A program made the position numbers and the translations under genes. Shown in pieces: positions 9,751 to 19,126 of a DNA stretch of 64,000 nucleotides (within the stretch, counting starts at the first letter, position 1; the number at the start of each line of letters is the position of its first letter). The DNA is from Bacillus marinisedimentorum (lineage in GTDB: Bacteria; Bacillota; Bacilli; Bacillales; Bacillaceae_O), in NCBI RefSeq assembly GCF_001644195.2, contig NZ_LWBL02000050.1, positions 1 to 64,000 on the forward strand, written 5' to 3'. Below the pieces are notes generated by a model. The model had not been told where the DNA came from. It made no database searches and worked only from the letters and a program-made list of their open reading frames with translations.

Positions 9751-10905
9751 GTGAAATCAATTAAATGTACTGCGGTGTTTATCATGATCGCATTCCTCTC
9801 AGGGTGCTGGGGTTCCACCGAGCTTCCCGAAATATCGATTGTTTCAAGCGTGGGAATTGACCGGAGCGAGGATGGAGAAATCCAATTAACGACCCATCTC
9901 ATAGATCCAACGGCAGTGAAAAACGAACAGGAGCAGCCATACAACGTACAAACAATCAGCGGAAAGACAGTCTTTAAAGCGGTACGAGAGTCAATAACAG
10001 TGATTGGAGAGAAGCAGAACTGGCAGCATGTCATGGCATTCATCGTCGGGAAAGATATAGCCGAGGAGTCAGTCATTCCGATTCTTGACTTCTTTTCCAG
10101 GGATCATGAACCCCGCCTCAAAATGTATATGATGGTGGCGGATCGGCAAGCGCGGGAAATTTTGGAGGATTATCCGCCGTCTACAGAGATTCCGGCCGTG
10201 CAATTGCAGGATGCAATCGACAGCCAGGAGGAGCTAAGCGAGGCTCCGAAGGTTGAGTATCACGATTTCATCCAATATTTACGGAATCCATACATAGATC
10301 CCTACATGCCGGTTGTCCGTTTCGGTGAAGAAGGCAGAGTACAGGTGCATGGCACCGCTGTTTTCAAAGATGACAGGGTAGCAGGGTATCTTGGAAAACA
10401 AGAAACGGTCGCGTTTCAACGCGTTAAAGGGGATGTCAAGGGCGGGCTTCAACTGGTGGAATTGGAAGAAAGGGGAAGCGCGGAGCAAGATAATGCGCTT
10501 GAAGCTTCCATTGAAATTAAACAATCCAAATCATCCACCAGGGCAAAGATTAAGAACGGAGAACCTGTAATCACTATTGAAGTCACGGAGATAGGCTTTA
10601 TTGGTGAGCTTACTGAACCCGTCAAGGTGACGGCAAAGCTGCTCAAAGAGATAGAAAATGAGTACGAAAAAACAGTTAAACAAGAAATTGAGGAGTCGGT
10701 AAAGAAGATTCAAAAAGAGTTCCAGGCAAATCTGCTTGGATTTGCAGAAGTAATCGAGCGTGAGGATCCAGCGTATTGGAAAAAGCATAAACATGAATGG
10801 TCCGAGATCTATCCCGAACTGGAAGTGCAAGTGAATGTAAAGGCAACTATACGTGATCACGGCCTCATCGAGCATCATTTAAATGAAAAAGGAAGGGCGG
10901 AGTGA
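9751..10905 (+). CDS. Spore germination receptor C subunit, lipoprotein (Ger(x)C family)
   Basis: The lipoprotein subunit of the receptor, anchored to the outer face of the inner spore membrane. The N terminus MKSIKCTAVFIMIAFLSGCW has a lipobox (LSGC) with the acylated cysteine, followed by the family stretch ISIVSSVGIDRS. I prefer the GTG at 9751, with AAGGAA ten bases upstream; a GTG at 9730 has no spaced ribosome binding site. The start lies near the end of the A-subunit gene, and the stop overlaps the start region of the B gene, so the three are translationally coupled. Confidence 0.92.
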   Translation: MKSIKCTAVFIMIAFLSGCWGSTELPEISIVSSVGIDRSEDGEIQLTTHLIDPTAVKNEQEQPYNVQTISGKTVFKAVRESITVIGEKQNWQHVMAFIVGKDIAEESVIPILDFFSRDHEPRLKMYMMVADRQAREILEDYPPSTEIPAVQLQDAIDSQEELSEAPKVEYHDFIQYLRNPYIDPYMPVVRFGEEGRVQVHGTAVFKDDRVAGYLGKQETVAFQRVKGDVKGGLQLVELEERGSAEQDNALEASIEIKQSKSSTRAKIKNGEPVITIEVTEIGFIGELTEPVKVTAKLLKEIENEYEKTVKQEIEESVKKIQKEFQANLLGFAEVIEREDPAYWKKHKHEWSEIYPELEVQVNVKATIRDHGLIEHHLNEKGRAE

Positions 10906-10910
10906 TAAGA

Positions 10911-12023
10911 ATGCAAGTTGTTTCGTACCGGCAGACAGCTTTTTTACTGTCAATGTCACTACCGGTCATGGGCCATATGTTCCTCATACCTACCATCGTG
11001 GAGGGAAGCGGCCGTGATTCCTGGATTGCCATCGTCATCACAGTGCCCTTTGCCATATTTTTTGGATTTTCCCTGCACCGGCTCCATAAGTTGTTTCCCG
11101 ATAAAGATTATATCCAAATCCTGGAGCATAATTTTGGCCGGATAGCTGGAAAAGCGATTGGAATAGCGGTGATCGGTTACTTTTTATTTATGGCTTTCGT
11201 GACTTTTTACGGAATCGTAAACTTTATCCAGACTGTGTTCCTGGTTGACACCCCATGGTGGGCTTTGCAGATCACATTTTACCCGCTCGTTATTTATACT
11301 GCTGTAAAAGGTGTTGAAGCGATAGCGAGGGCAAGTATGATATTGTTTGTCATCATTATTTTCACCGGAGAGAGCATTGCATTAACGACTAACAGTTTGA
11401 AAGATTACAACCTTCTATTGCCGGTGCTGTCGGAAGGACTTCAACCGGTGTTATATGGAGTGGCCCTGACTGCCGCCCTTTATGGAGAGTTTATCCTCTT
11501 GCTGATGTTAAGATTGAGAAGGGCTACAGTACGTTCGAAATCATTGTTTTTCATCAATACGGTAACCGTCTTTTTGATCGCCTGGATGTTTCTTGGCACG
11601 GTCACAAGCAGCATCAGTATTTTTGGAGTAGACCAGGTCAAGAATCTCGAGTACCCTGCCCAGAGCATTGTCCGTCTTGTGGAATTCGGTTTCATTGAAC
11701 GATTTGACATCTACGGGATCCTCACAATGATATCGGGAGGAACAATCCGCATGGCCCTTTTGCACTGGGTTCTCGGAAAAGGGATTGGCCAGGTATTCGG
11801 CATCAAGAAAAAGTGGCTGATCCACAGCATGCTGTTTGTTCTGCTATTTTCTCTTCCTTATGCGATTGGCTCTTACCGTGTCTTTGTAGACATAATCCTT
11901 TTTAAGCTGTACCCGCTTACTGCTGTCATATCTGTTGGACTGACGCTTCTCGTTTGGCTTGTGGCCGAAGTGAAGACCGGGAAAAACAAAAAGAAGATGG
12001 AAGGAAAGAAGCTGGTGCTGTAA
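10911..12023 (+). CDS. Spore germination receptor B subunit (GerAB/endospore amino acid permease family)
   Basis: The integral membrane subunit of the receptor, related to APC-superfamily amino acid transporters and thought to contain the germinant site. About ten hydrophobic segments fill the 370 residues (for example IVITVPFAIFFGFSL and ISVGLTLLVWLVAEV), with a lysine-rich C-terminal tail. The ATG at 10911 has GGAGT eight bases upstream and is preferred over the GTG at 10902. It is the last gene of the operon. Confidence 0.93.
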   Translation: MQVVSYRQTAFLLSMSLPVMGHMFLIPTIVEGSGRDSWIAIVITVPFAIFFGFSLHRLHKLFPDKDYIQILEHNFGRIAGKAIGIAVIGYFLFMAFVTFYGIVNFIQTVFLVDTPWWALQITFYPLVIYTAVKGVEAIARASMILFVIIIFTGESIALTTNSLKDYNLLLPVLSEGLQPVLYGVALTAALYGEFILLLMLRLRRATVRSKSLFFINTVTVFLIAWMFLGTVTSSISIFGVDQVKNLEYPAQSIVRLVEFGFIERFDIYGILTMISGGTIRMALLHWVLGKGIGQVFGIKKKWLIHSMLFVLLFSLPYAIGSYRVFVDIILFKLYPLTAVISVGLTLLVWLVAEVKTGKNKKKMEGKKLVL

Positions 12024-12134
12024 TAGTGACAGGCACCCGTCGGAATTTGTCGATTCTTTTTTGCCGCCGTTTAATTTAAACGTGTGAGGGAAATGTTAAA
12101 AGGAACAGGCAAACTTAGATGTTGAGGTGAAAGA

Positions 12135-12389
12135 ATGGAATTTTCAATTGGTCTGATTATTAATATTGCAATAGCGGTATATCTCGCAATCGACGCCAAA
12201 AAACACGGCAAAAGTTCGATTTTATGGGCCATTCTCGGCTTTATTTTCGGATTCCTGGCGCTTGGAATCTACTTCATAATGACCGGAAGGAAGGTGGCAG
12301 GCTGGATTATCGTCATTGCATCCATCCTCTGGTTTATCATCGGCTTGATCTTCGGATTCATCGGCCTGCTATTTGGCGCTTTGTTTTAA
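12135..12389 (+). CDS. Small membrane protein, unknown function
   Basis: An 84-residue protein consisting of three hydrophobic segments separated by short charged turns (DAKKHGKSS and TGRKVAG). The strong site GAGGTGAAAGA precedes the ATG, and an intrinsic terminator follows 25 bases after the stop, so it is a real single-gene unit. The pattern resembles small PLDc_N/DUF-type membrane proteins, but I do not recognise a family. Confidence 0.75.
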   Translation: MEFSIGLIINIAIAVYLAIDAKKHGKSSILWAILGFIFGFLALGIYFIMTGRKVAGWIIVIASILWFIIGLIFGFIGLLFGALF

Positions 12390-12414
12390 CAGCCCTGTAC
12401 ATGACCATCTGCAC

Positions 12415-12448
12415 GGGTTCAAATCTGAGAAGGTTTGAACCCTTTTTT
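12415..12448 (+). terminator. Intrinsic terminator
   Basis: A stem GGGTTCAAA / TTTGAACCC with a ten-base loop is followed by six T residues. Confidence 0.88.
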
Positions 12449-12484
12449 AATAGGTAAGAAAGCATAAGTTTCAAGCAAGATCAA

Positions 12485-12748
12485 TGTCCAGCACCAGGCG
12501 GCAGCGGCTATCGTCATAAGCGGTGATCCTCACCCGCCTTCCTGCGTGTACCCCCGCTTATGCGTATGCCGCTAAGCGGGCGCCTTGCGCATTTCGATTG
12601 TCCAGCTGCGAGACCTAGCGGCTAACGTCATAACCATTGCCGCCCCAAGAAGGGGAAAAGCGCCCTTCCTGATTCGGCCCTGCCTATGAGTACGCCTACG
12701 GGCTCTCCGCATTTAAGATTGTCCAGCTGCGAGTCAGGGTCTGTCGCC
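12485..12748. repeat. Palindromic intergenic repeat family A, two and a part units
   Basis: Units of about 120 bp each begin TGTCCAGC. They contain GCGGCTA-CGTCATAA early and a complementary GCTTATGCGTA-GCCGC block late, and end in GCGCCTTGCGCATTT or GGGCTCTCCGCATTT. Each unit can fold into one long interrupted hairpin. The two unit types (ending GCGCC-TTGCGC or GGGCTC-TCCGC) alternate, and a third copy is cut off after about 30 bases at the start of the 21-bp array. The same family recurs at 13186 and 25607. Confidence 0.85.
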
Positions 12749-12987
12749 ATGCATGACAAAAGGAGTTCCGGCGTGAAAGCCGGGCTGAACGGCGCGAAAC
12801 AGCTGCTCCGGCGTGAAAGTTGGCCTCTACGGCATGAAATATGGGAGATTCCGCGTGAAAGAGTGATCGTTTGGCGTGAAAGAAACGGGATTCCGCGCGA
12901 AAGCGCATCCCCCTGATTGCGGTTGTTCGTAAACGGCGTGAAAAGCCGGGGATATGGCGCGAAGGAACAGTCATCTGGTGTGAAATA
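12749..12987. repeat. Degenerate 21-bp tandem repeat array
   Basis: The motif GGCGTGAAA (with variants GGCGCGAAA, CGCGTGAAA, GGCATGAAA) starts at 12770, 12791, 12810, 12831, 12852, 12873, 12894, 12935, 12956 and 12977. Spacing is almost always 21 bases, with one unit lost near 12915. Read on the minus strand, the array is an open frame with a repeating FHAE-like heptapeptide, but no ribosome binding site supports translation. Confidence 0.85.
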
Positions 12988-13185
12988 CGAAGAAAAGGAA
13001 TAGTCTTTTTATAAAATGAGACAAATCCGGCTGGTTACCGGGCCTAAATGGTTGGAATGATCCTGTACATGAGTAAACAGCCCGGTTTTGGCCGTCAGCT
13101 TGCTTGAAACGGTGAAAAAACGTGCAAATTACCATGCCTGGGGTACTCAGGCTTTGCTGGTCTGGCATCGGTTGGGGATACGGAT

Positions 13186-13283
13186 CAGCTGCTCCCCTCC
13201 GGAGGGAAAACTGCCCTCACTGCAGGTACCCCCGCTTATGCGTACACCGCTAAGCGGGCGCCTTGCGCTTTTCTTACATTATG
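13186..13283. repeat. Partial copy of repeat family A
   Basis: It carries the CCTCCGGAGGGAAAAC stem, then CCCCCGCTTATGCGTAC, ACCGCTAAGCGGGC and the GCGCCTTGCGCTTTTC end. The left end is missing. It stops about 20 bases before the stop codon of the convergent gene. Confidence 0.75.
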
Positions 13284-13303
13284 TGGGGACATCTATAACC
13301 AAA

Positions 13304-13708
13304 TCAGAACAGGAACAAGCAGATGTAAAAGAAGAATGAACCGATAAATAGAACAGATACATTGAGCATCCGGAAGCCCTTGACTCCTTTTTTATCAATA
13401 AAGCGTACGAATTTCATTGATGTCATCCGCCAGTCGAGCAGCATGCCTGTTGTCATCATGGCAGCAGCTGTGAGCAGGGGAGCCAGCCACCAGCCAAGTT
13501 CTGCATATTCGAAGAAAATCCCGAACCATATAAGAGCAAGAATAAGGAGGAGATAGGCTGCAAGTGCGTCGATTGTCCAGGACCGCCCCTCCTGTACGTA
13601 TTCGCTTCTTAGCCAGCTGTAGAACCGTTCATGGAAAAACAGGCCGAAAAACACTTTCAAAAGGACTCCGGCCGCCAAAATATAACATGCCATTTCCAAC
13701 AGTGCCAT
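13304..13708 (-). CDS. Membrane protein, paralogue of the adjacent gene
   Basis: A 134-residue protein with four hydrophobic segments and no recognised family. It shares FFHERFYSWLRSEY, the W-T-x-(D/N)ALA block, the GW(W/V)LAPLLTAA block and the KFV(R/S)FID block with the protein at 13839-14243. The ATG has GGAGGTGA nine bases upstream. The two genes lie head to tail on the minus strand as an evident tandem duplication. Function unknown. Confidence 0.75.
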   Translation of the reverse strand: MALLEMACYILAAGVLLKVFFGLFFHERFYSWLRSEYVQEGRSWTIDALAAYLLLILALIWFGIFFEYAELGWWLAPLLTAAAMMTTGMLLDWRMTSMKFVRFIDKKGVKGFRMLNVSVLFIGSFFFYICLFLF

Positions 13709-13838
13709 TAACCGTTCACCTCCAGAGCCTAAAAGAATCAGAGATTAACACTATGTCTACATTATATAATCACAGCCGGCTCATGTCACCCCTGGGGGTA
13801 TTTTAACCTTCCCTGCTGCCACTTGTTTTGGGGAAACC

Positions 13839-14243
13839 TCAAAACAGATACAGCCCTGCCCAGAGAAAGGCTGTCCCAATTACAAGTACAAAGAGATCAA
13901 GGCCCCACAGTCCGCGGCTGCCAGCAGTATCAATGAAGGAAACGAATTTCCGCGAGGTTTTTTCCCAATCAAACAAGAGGAGCAGCGTCTTCATAGAAGC
14001 TGCCGTCAGCAGGGGAGCCAGCACCCATCCATACTGGGCATAATCAAAGAACACCCCGAGCCATGTAAGCGCGAGAACAAAAAGCCCATAGCCGGCGAGC
14101 GCGTTCACAGTCCAGGGGCGCTGTTCACGAGCGTATTCACGCCTAACCCAACTGTAGAATTTTTTATGGAAAAAGACACCGAAGAATACTTTGATGAACG
14201 CACCGGCTGCCAGAATGAAACAGACGAATTCAAACACATTCAC
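13839..14243 (-). CDS. Membrane protein, paralogue of the adjacent gene
   Basis: A second 134-residue copy with the same four-segment layout and shared blocks (FFHKKFYSWVRREYA, GWVLAPLLTAASM). It starts at a GTG with GGAGGTGA upstream. It diverges from its neighbour across most of the membrane segments while keeping the cytosolic-looking basic blocks, so the duplication is not recent. I do not recognise the family. Confidence 0.75.
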   Translation of the reverse strand: MNVFEFVCFILAAGAFIKVFFGVFFHKKFYSWVRREYAREQRPWTVNALAGYGLFVLALTWLGVFFDYAQYGWVLAPLLTAASMKTLLLLFDWEKTSRKFVSFIDTAGSRGLWGLDLFVLVIGTAFLWAGLYLF

Positions 14244-14422
14244 AGGAATTCACCTCCAGACTCCGCAAGTACACCTACAGTATGTTCAATAGGAAGAACA
14301 TTCAATCGCCTGATCCGCATACTCCATCCAGGCACCAATAAAATGAGAGAAAAGGATTTCGGGAGTGATGCAAAGAATGTTCTTATTAAGGATTTTACTG
14401 CAGCGGAACGGGGGAAATGACA

Positions 14423-15211
14423 ATGAAAAACATCGTTATCACCGGCAGCACGAGAGGAATCGGCTATGGGCTCAGCAGGCAGTTTTTGAAAAATGGCTGC
14501 AGTGTCATGATCAACGGCACAACCGATCAAAGTGTCGAGCAGGCGCTGGCAGCCCTCAGGGATGAATTCCCTGAAAGGAAAATCTTCGGCCTGGCGGGCA
14601 ATATCGGCTATTATCCGGATGCACAGCGTCTCTGGGAAAATGCCTCTGAAAGATTGGGCCGGATTGATATTTGGGTCAACAACGCCGGCATCGATCAGGT
14701 GCGCTCCTATTTTTGGGAAATGGAGCCGGTAGATTATGAGAAGCTGATTAATACGAACATTATAGGTGTGATGAACGGAAGCAGAGCCGCTTTCATCGGG
14801 ATGCAAAAGCAGGGCGGCGGCCAGATCTTCAATATGGAAGGATTCGGCAGTGACGGGATGATGCGGGAAAAGATGACGATGTACGGCACGTCCAAGCGGG
14901 CAGTCCGATATTTTAGCCGCTCACTTGCAAAGGAAGCGAAGCAAACAAAGGTTCAGGTCGGCACATTAAGCCCCGGTATGGTTGCTACCGACCTCCTGAA
15001 AAAGTCGCTTGCTGAAGGAGGAAAAGAAGCGGAACAGGCGAAGAGGATATTTAACATTCTTGCTGATGAAGTGGAAACCGTCACCTCGTATCTGACAGAA
15101 GAGATACTCAAAACAGACAAAAACGGAGCACAGATCGAGTGGCTGACAAGGCCGAAAATTGCCTGGCGATTCGCCAGGAGCATGTTCACAAAGAGGGAGA
15201 TTTTCAAATAG
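14423..15211 (+). CDS. SDR family NAD(P)-dependent oxidoreductase
   Basis: A classical short-chain dehydrogenase. The cofactor motif TGSTRGIGYG is near the N terminus, NNAG-type DIWVNNAGID at about residue 85, and the catalytic Y-x-x-x-K in MYGTSKRAV. The usual serine upstream is replaced within FNMEGFGSDG, where the position is not clear. I start at 14423 because the GGGGG element lies about nine bases before it; an ATG six bases earlier is too close. The substrate is unknown. It precedes the endonuclease I gene by about 20 bases and may be co-transcribed. Confidence 0.85.
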   Translation: MKNIVITGSTRGIGYGLSRQFLKNGCSVMINGTTDQSVEQALAALRDEFPERKIFGLAGNIGYYPDAQRLWENASERLGRIDIWVNNAGIDQVRSYFWEMEPVDYEKLINTNIIGVMNGSRAAFIGMQKQGGGQIFNMEGFGSDGMMREKMTMYGTSKRAVRYFSRSLAKEAKQTKVQVGTLSPGMVATDLLKKSLAEGGKEAEQAKRIFNILADEVETVTSYLTEEILKTDKNGAQIEWLTRPKIAWRFARSMFTKREIFK

Positions 15212-15232
15212 CATCCCAGAAGGAGGCAGTTT

Positions 15233-16168
15233 ATGGATGATACCGATTTTTCGCGTCTGAAAGGCGAACACCGCCTATATGCTGTTCCTGAGACCGAAGC
15301 TGAACAAAAAGAAATCTTCATGACCCTGCAGGAAAACAGGGAGAAAATCAAGGGTGACCGCCGGGCCTATTATGACCCGGAGGCCGATCGCCAGGCAATC
15401 CAAGTATATTACGAGGATATCGACTTCGGGGACATGAATGGAATGGACCTGGCCGAAGCGTTGCATCTTCTCGTTAAACAGACACATACAAACCCGGTCG
15501 GCTACAGTCCGTCCAGGTTTGTCTATCCATGGGTCGACCTGCAGGAAAACGGCAGTCTGGTGAGCGTGTATTCAGGCAGGAGAAGGAAGCCGGAAGAGGT
15601 GCTTGCCGAAGATTATATAACAGCTGAAAAAAGGAAGCAGCGGCTTGAAAAACAAGTGATCGCCCTTGATGCCGAAGACACAGAGGGAGTCCGGGCCGGA
15701 ATTGAAAATGAGTTCAAATTCAACTGTGAACACGCTGTTCCGCAGTCCTGGTTCGGAAGGGATGAACCGATGAAAGGGGATATCCATCATCTCTTCACAT
15801 GCGATCCGGTCTGCAACTCAGCCCGCAGCAACTACCCTTACTATGATTTCAAAGAGTACGAGCCGGAAACCGACCTGATGGCCGTCAGGGATGGATGCGG
15901 CAAGGCGGAGGACGAGCGGTTCGAGCCCGAATTTTCCAAAGGAACCGTCGCACGGGCGATGCTGTATTTCCTTTTGAGATATCCGGATAAAGTGAAAAAG
16001 TCGTTTAAAAAGAGAATTGATATCAGGCTGTTGAACGAATGGCATCGCGAATATCCACCCGATGTATATGAAAAACACCGCAATGCCGCAATTGCGGATA
16101 TCCAGGGGAACCGGAATCCGTTTATCGATTACCCGGAATATTTGTTGGATGTAAAATGGTTAAGGTGA
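15233..16168 (+). CDS. Endonuclease I family protein (EndA-like, HNH/beta-beta-alpha-metal fold)
   Basis: A 311-residue nuclease of the endonuclease I family. The active-site region reads CEHAVPQSWFG, then KGDIHHLFTCDPVCNSARSN, with the conserved histidines and N-x-x-R/N pattern. There is no signal peptide at the N terminus (MDDTDFSRLKGEH), unlike the secreted Gram-negative enzymes, so it is probably intracellular or processed unusually. The ribosome binding site is AAGGAGG. It follows the SDR gene closely. Confidence 0.85.
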   Translation: MDDTDFSRLKGEHRLYAVPETEAEQKEIFMTLQENREKIKGDRRAYYDPEADRQAIQVYYEDIDFGDMNGMDLAEALHLLVKQTHTNPVGYSPSRFVYPWVDLQENGSLVSVYSGRRRKPEEVLAEDYITAEKRKQRLEKQVIALDAEDTEGVRAGIENEFKFNCEHAVPQSWFGRDEPMKGDIHHLFTCDPVCNSARSNYPYYDFKEYEPETDLMAVRDGCGKAEDERFEPEFSKGTVARAMLYFLLRYPDKVKKSFKKRIDIRLLNEWHREYPPDVYEKHRNAAIADIQGNRNPFIDYPEYLLDVKWLR

Positions 16169-16330
16169 AGGGCGGCGGAGTATTGAACATGTTTGGAGGA
16201 CCTGGGGAGTGAGGGAGGTGTGGATAAATAGGGATTCAGTGCCCGAAAATGATCGGCACGCAGAAATTTAGGTACGGGAAGGCGAGTTGCTTGTGAGAAG
16301 CACAACAACAAATCACAGACAAAAGAAATC

Positions 16331-16372
16331 AAAAAGGCTTGGAGAATTTCCTAAGCCTTTTTTTATTTTTTT
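16331..16372. terminator. Bidirectional intrinsic terminator
   Basis: Stem AAAAGGCTT / AAGCCTTT with T residues on the plus side and T residues on the minus side. It lies between the convergent endonuclease and GNAT genes. Confidence 0.8.
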
Positions 16373-16394
16373 CTTAATTCCACTAAAGTACCAT

Positions 16395-16913
16395 CTAGTT
16401 GAATTTCTTTAACCGTAAAATCATTAAATCTTCATCAAAATATTTCCCGTCAGTTTTTAATGCATTTGGTTCTACACCATAAACTTTAAACCCTAGTGAA
16501 GTGTATAGGCGTATTGCAGATGAATTAGTAGATACGACTGTTAAATGTATTTGTTCCAGTCCGTCACATTCGCTTGTTGCCCTTTCAATGAGGCTTATCA
16601 ATAGGGTTCTGCCTAACCCTCTTCTTCGGAATTCAGGTTCTATGTACATTCCATAAATAGTGCCTTTATGTACAGTCTTCAGTCGATCCTCACGTGCGAA
16701 ATTAGCAATGCCAATCAGGGAATGATTGCTGTCAAAACATCCCAAAGTGAATTGGGATTTTGTACGCTGTATCCTTTCCGCGAATTTCTTCAAAGGTCTA
16801 TTTACCTCTTGCTCATATGTTGAACCGAATGATTCCTGGTCGTTTTTTAATGCACGCAATCTGACTGCCTTATATATTTTAGCGTCGGACTCATCCAACA
16901 AACGAATGTTCAT
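16395..16913 (-). CDS. GNAT family N-acetyltransferase
   Basis: A 172-residue acetyl-CoA dependent acyltransferase. The acetyl-CoA binding signature is visible as RRRGLGRTLLISLIERA, followed by the conserved beta5 and LYTSLGFKVYGVEPNALK end, a pattern of the RimI/SpeG-like branch. The ATG has GGAAGTGA upstream. The acceptor substrate is unknown. Confidence 0.85.
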   Translation of the reverse strand: MNIRLLDESDAKIYKAVRLRALKNDQESFGSTYEQEVNRPLKKFAERIQRTKSQFTLGCFDSNHSLIGIANFAREDRLKTVHKGTIYGMYIEPEFRRRGLGRTLLISLIERATSECDGLEQIHLTVVSTNSSAIRLYTSLGFKVYGVEPNALKTDGKYFDEDLMILRLKKFN

Positions 16914-16992
16914 CAAGTCACTTCCAATCTATTATTCGAATAGTTGACGTTTTCTTTATGAGGTAGAGCAGCTCGTTTGTTAAGTAAAGTTT

Positions 16993-17208
16993 CTATAAAA
17001 AAAGAAAGCCTATTAAAATGAATATGAAACCGAATAAAATACGGAGTCCTTCGCTTGAAATCGGTTCGGATACAACGTCTACTATCACCACGATAATCCC
17101 TTTTGTCATTTCCCCGCTTGTTTTTGTTTCTCTTTTAATGGATTTAAATACGGAAACAATTAAAATAGCTCCAATAATGAAACAAAGAATAGAAATCCAG
17201 TACAACAT
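16993..17208 (-). CDS. Small membrane protein, unknown function
   Basis: A 71-residue protein with two hydrophobic helices (WISILCFIIGAILIVSVF near the N terminus and ILFGFIFILIGFLFL at the C terminus) joined by a charged loop. GTGAGGCG precedes the ATG. No family recognised. Confidence 0.6.
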   Translation of the reverse strand: MLYWISILCFIIGAILIVSVFKSIKRETKTSGEMTKGIIVVIVDVVSEPISSEGLRILFGFIFILIGFLFL

Positions 17209-17801
17209 TTATATCGCCTCACTATCTTTCTGTAATTACATTAAAATAAATTCGCCCTGCTTCATAAATATTCCTTTTTTAACTGACTGCCTTCATGATT
17301 TCAAAAACTTCAAAAAATTCTTTGACGATACTTGTGTCTTCTTTGCCGCGGGGCGGGCGCTCCCGAAGGAGTCGAGCCCCTTCCGCTCCAATCAACTGGT
17401 GCATGAACAGCTGTCCCGCTTTTATTTTGTTCAACCGGTGGTTTGTATAAAAACAATTCTGTTCCGTTTTCTATTGAATGAAGAGAACCCTCTATTGCCG
17501 ATAAGAATAATCGTTTAATTCAATTCTTCTATCCAAGTTTAGTGTATCTATCTTGATTAATAATGTCTTATATGAAAGGGTAATACCGGTAATACCTGTT
17601 TAATCACGGAAAATTACAAAAAAGTTAACCCTCGTAGTAATAACCAATAAAAAACACACTGGGATTTAATGTGTAAAACCCAGTGTGTTTCCCATGATAT
17701 TTACTTGTTTGCATCATTGATGTAAAGTTGTTACTCACATTGCATCCTGTCCCTTTTCATTTTCCATCCACATGAATGGATACAGGCAGAAACAATCATC
17801 A
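17209..17801. other. Intergenic region with repeat family B fragment and terminator
   Basis: At 17333-17420 lies a shortened copy of palindromic repeat family B (TCTTCTTTGCCGCGGGGCGG, then CTCCCGAAGGAGTCGAGCCC), also found at 34108-34369. At 17646-17690 a 12-bp stem AAACACACTGGG / CCCAGTGTGTTT with minus-strand T residues ends transcription of the permease gene. I see no gene. Confidence 0.7.
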
Positions 17802-19067
17802 CTATTCATTCAGCAGGCGATATTTCTCAAGAACTTTGAATAGCAGGCTGAGCAATATCGCCACAACCGTCGCCAGCGCCATTCCTTTCAGCGCGACAAC
17901 CCCCAGTGTCAGCGTCGCTCCGCTGATGCCGATGACGAGGACGATTGTTGTCAAAATCAGGTTCGACGGTTTGTTGTAATCCACTTTAGAGTCAACAAGA
18001 ATCCGGATGCCGGAAGCTGCAATGACGCCGAAGAGGAGCAGGGAAACACCGCCCATGACTGGTGCCGGAATCGTCTGGATGATTGCGGCGAGCTTGCCGG
18101 AAAACGACAGCACGATCGAAAAGACGGCAGCTCCGCCGATGACCCAGGTGGAATATACTTTTGTGATCGCCATGACGCCGATATTTTCACCGTAAGTCGT
18201 GTTCGGTGTTGAGCCGACAAAACCGGACAGCATCGTTGAGACCCCGTTTCCGAGCAGCGAGCGTGACAGGCCGGGGTCTTTCGTAAGCCTGCGGTCCACG
18301 ATGTTTTCCGTCACGAGCAGGTGGCCGATATGTTCGGCGACGACTACGAGTGCGGCCGGGGCGATGATCATGATGCTGGCCCAGTCGAATTTCGGGGCAT
18401 AAAAATCGGGCACAGCGATCCAATTCGCCTGTTCAACAGCACCCCAATCAACCAGCCCGGTGAAAGCCGCAATAATGTAACCGGCGACAACCCCGATCAA
18501 TATCGGGATGATTTTCATGAACCCGCGGAACATAACCGTGCCAAGCAGGGTGACAAGCAGGGTCGAAACGGATACAAAAACGGCTTTCGGGTCATACGTC
18601 CAGTTTTCACCCGCGTCTGCCGGCGCAATCATACCGGCCATTTCGGCGGCAACCGGTACAAGCTCAAGCCCGATGACAGCAACAATGGCACCCATCGCAG
18701 CCGGCGGGAAAACAACATCAATCCATCCGGTTCCAGCGATTTTCACTAAGAAGCTGACAAGGACGAAAATCAGGCCGACAATAATAAATCCGCCAAGTGC
18801 ATAGCTGTAATCGTGAGAGGAGAGAACGACGAACACCGGTGAAATGAAAGCGAAGCTCGAACCGAGATAAGCCGGGATTTTCCACTGGCAGATCATCAGA
18901 TAAATGAGGGTGCCGACGCCGTTCATCAACAGGATGGTCGCCGGGTTCACCTGAAACAGAATCGGCACCAGAATATTCGCCCCGAACATGGCAAACAAAT
19001 GCTGCAGGCTGAGCGGCAGGCTTTCCGCCAGAGGCGGCCGTTCTTCCACTTGATAAATTTTCTGCAT
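17802..19067 (-). CDS. Uracil/xanthine permease family transporter (NCS2)
   Basis: A 421-residue nucleobase:cation symporter-2 with about twelve to fourteen hydrophobic segments. Family motifs visible include QHLFAMFGANILVPILF near the N terminus, PAALVVVAEHIGH with the substrate-site glutamate near residue 240, and GFVGSTPNTTYGENIGVM in the second repeat. The NTTYGENIG form is typical of uracil permeases (UraA/PyrP). No PyrR-type attenuator is seen in the short leader, and no other pyrimidine genes are adjacent. The start follows AAGGAGAA. Confidence 0.9.
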   Translation of the reverse strand: MQKIYQVEERPPLAESLPLSLQHLFAMFGANILVPILFQVNPATILLMNGVGTLIYLMICQWKIPAYLGSSFAFISPVFVVLSSHDYSYALGGFIIVGLIFVLVSFLVKIAGTGWIDVVFPPAAMGAIVAVIGLELVPVAAEMAGMIAPADAGENWTYDPKAVFVSVSTLLVTLLGTVMFRGFMKIIPILIGVVAGYIIAAFTGLVDWGAVEQANWIAVPDFYAPKFDWASIMIIAPAALVVVAEHIGHLLVTENIVDRRLTKDPGLSRSLLGNGVSTMLSGFVGSTPNTTYGENIGVMAITKVYSTWVIGGAAVFSIVLSFSGKLAAIIQTIPAPVMGGVSLLLFGVIAASGIRILVDSKVDYNKPSNLILTTIVLVIGISGATLTLGVVALKGMALATVVAILLSLLFKVLEKYRLLNE

Positions 19068-19126
19068 TGAGGTTCTCCTTTTCTATGTATTGCTTAAATT
19101 CTATCTTACCACGTATATATATGCTC

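Noticed and set aside
12696-12974. Minus-strand frame with FHAE-like heptapeptide repeats
   Set aside because: The periodicity comes from the 21-bp DNA repeat, and the frame has no ribosome binding site, so I list the DNA array instead.
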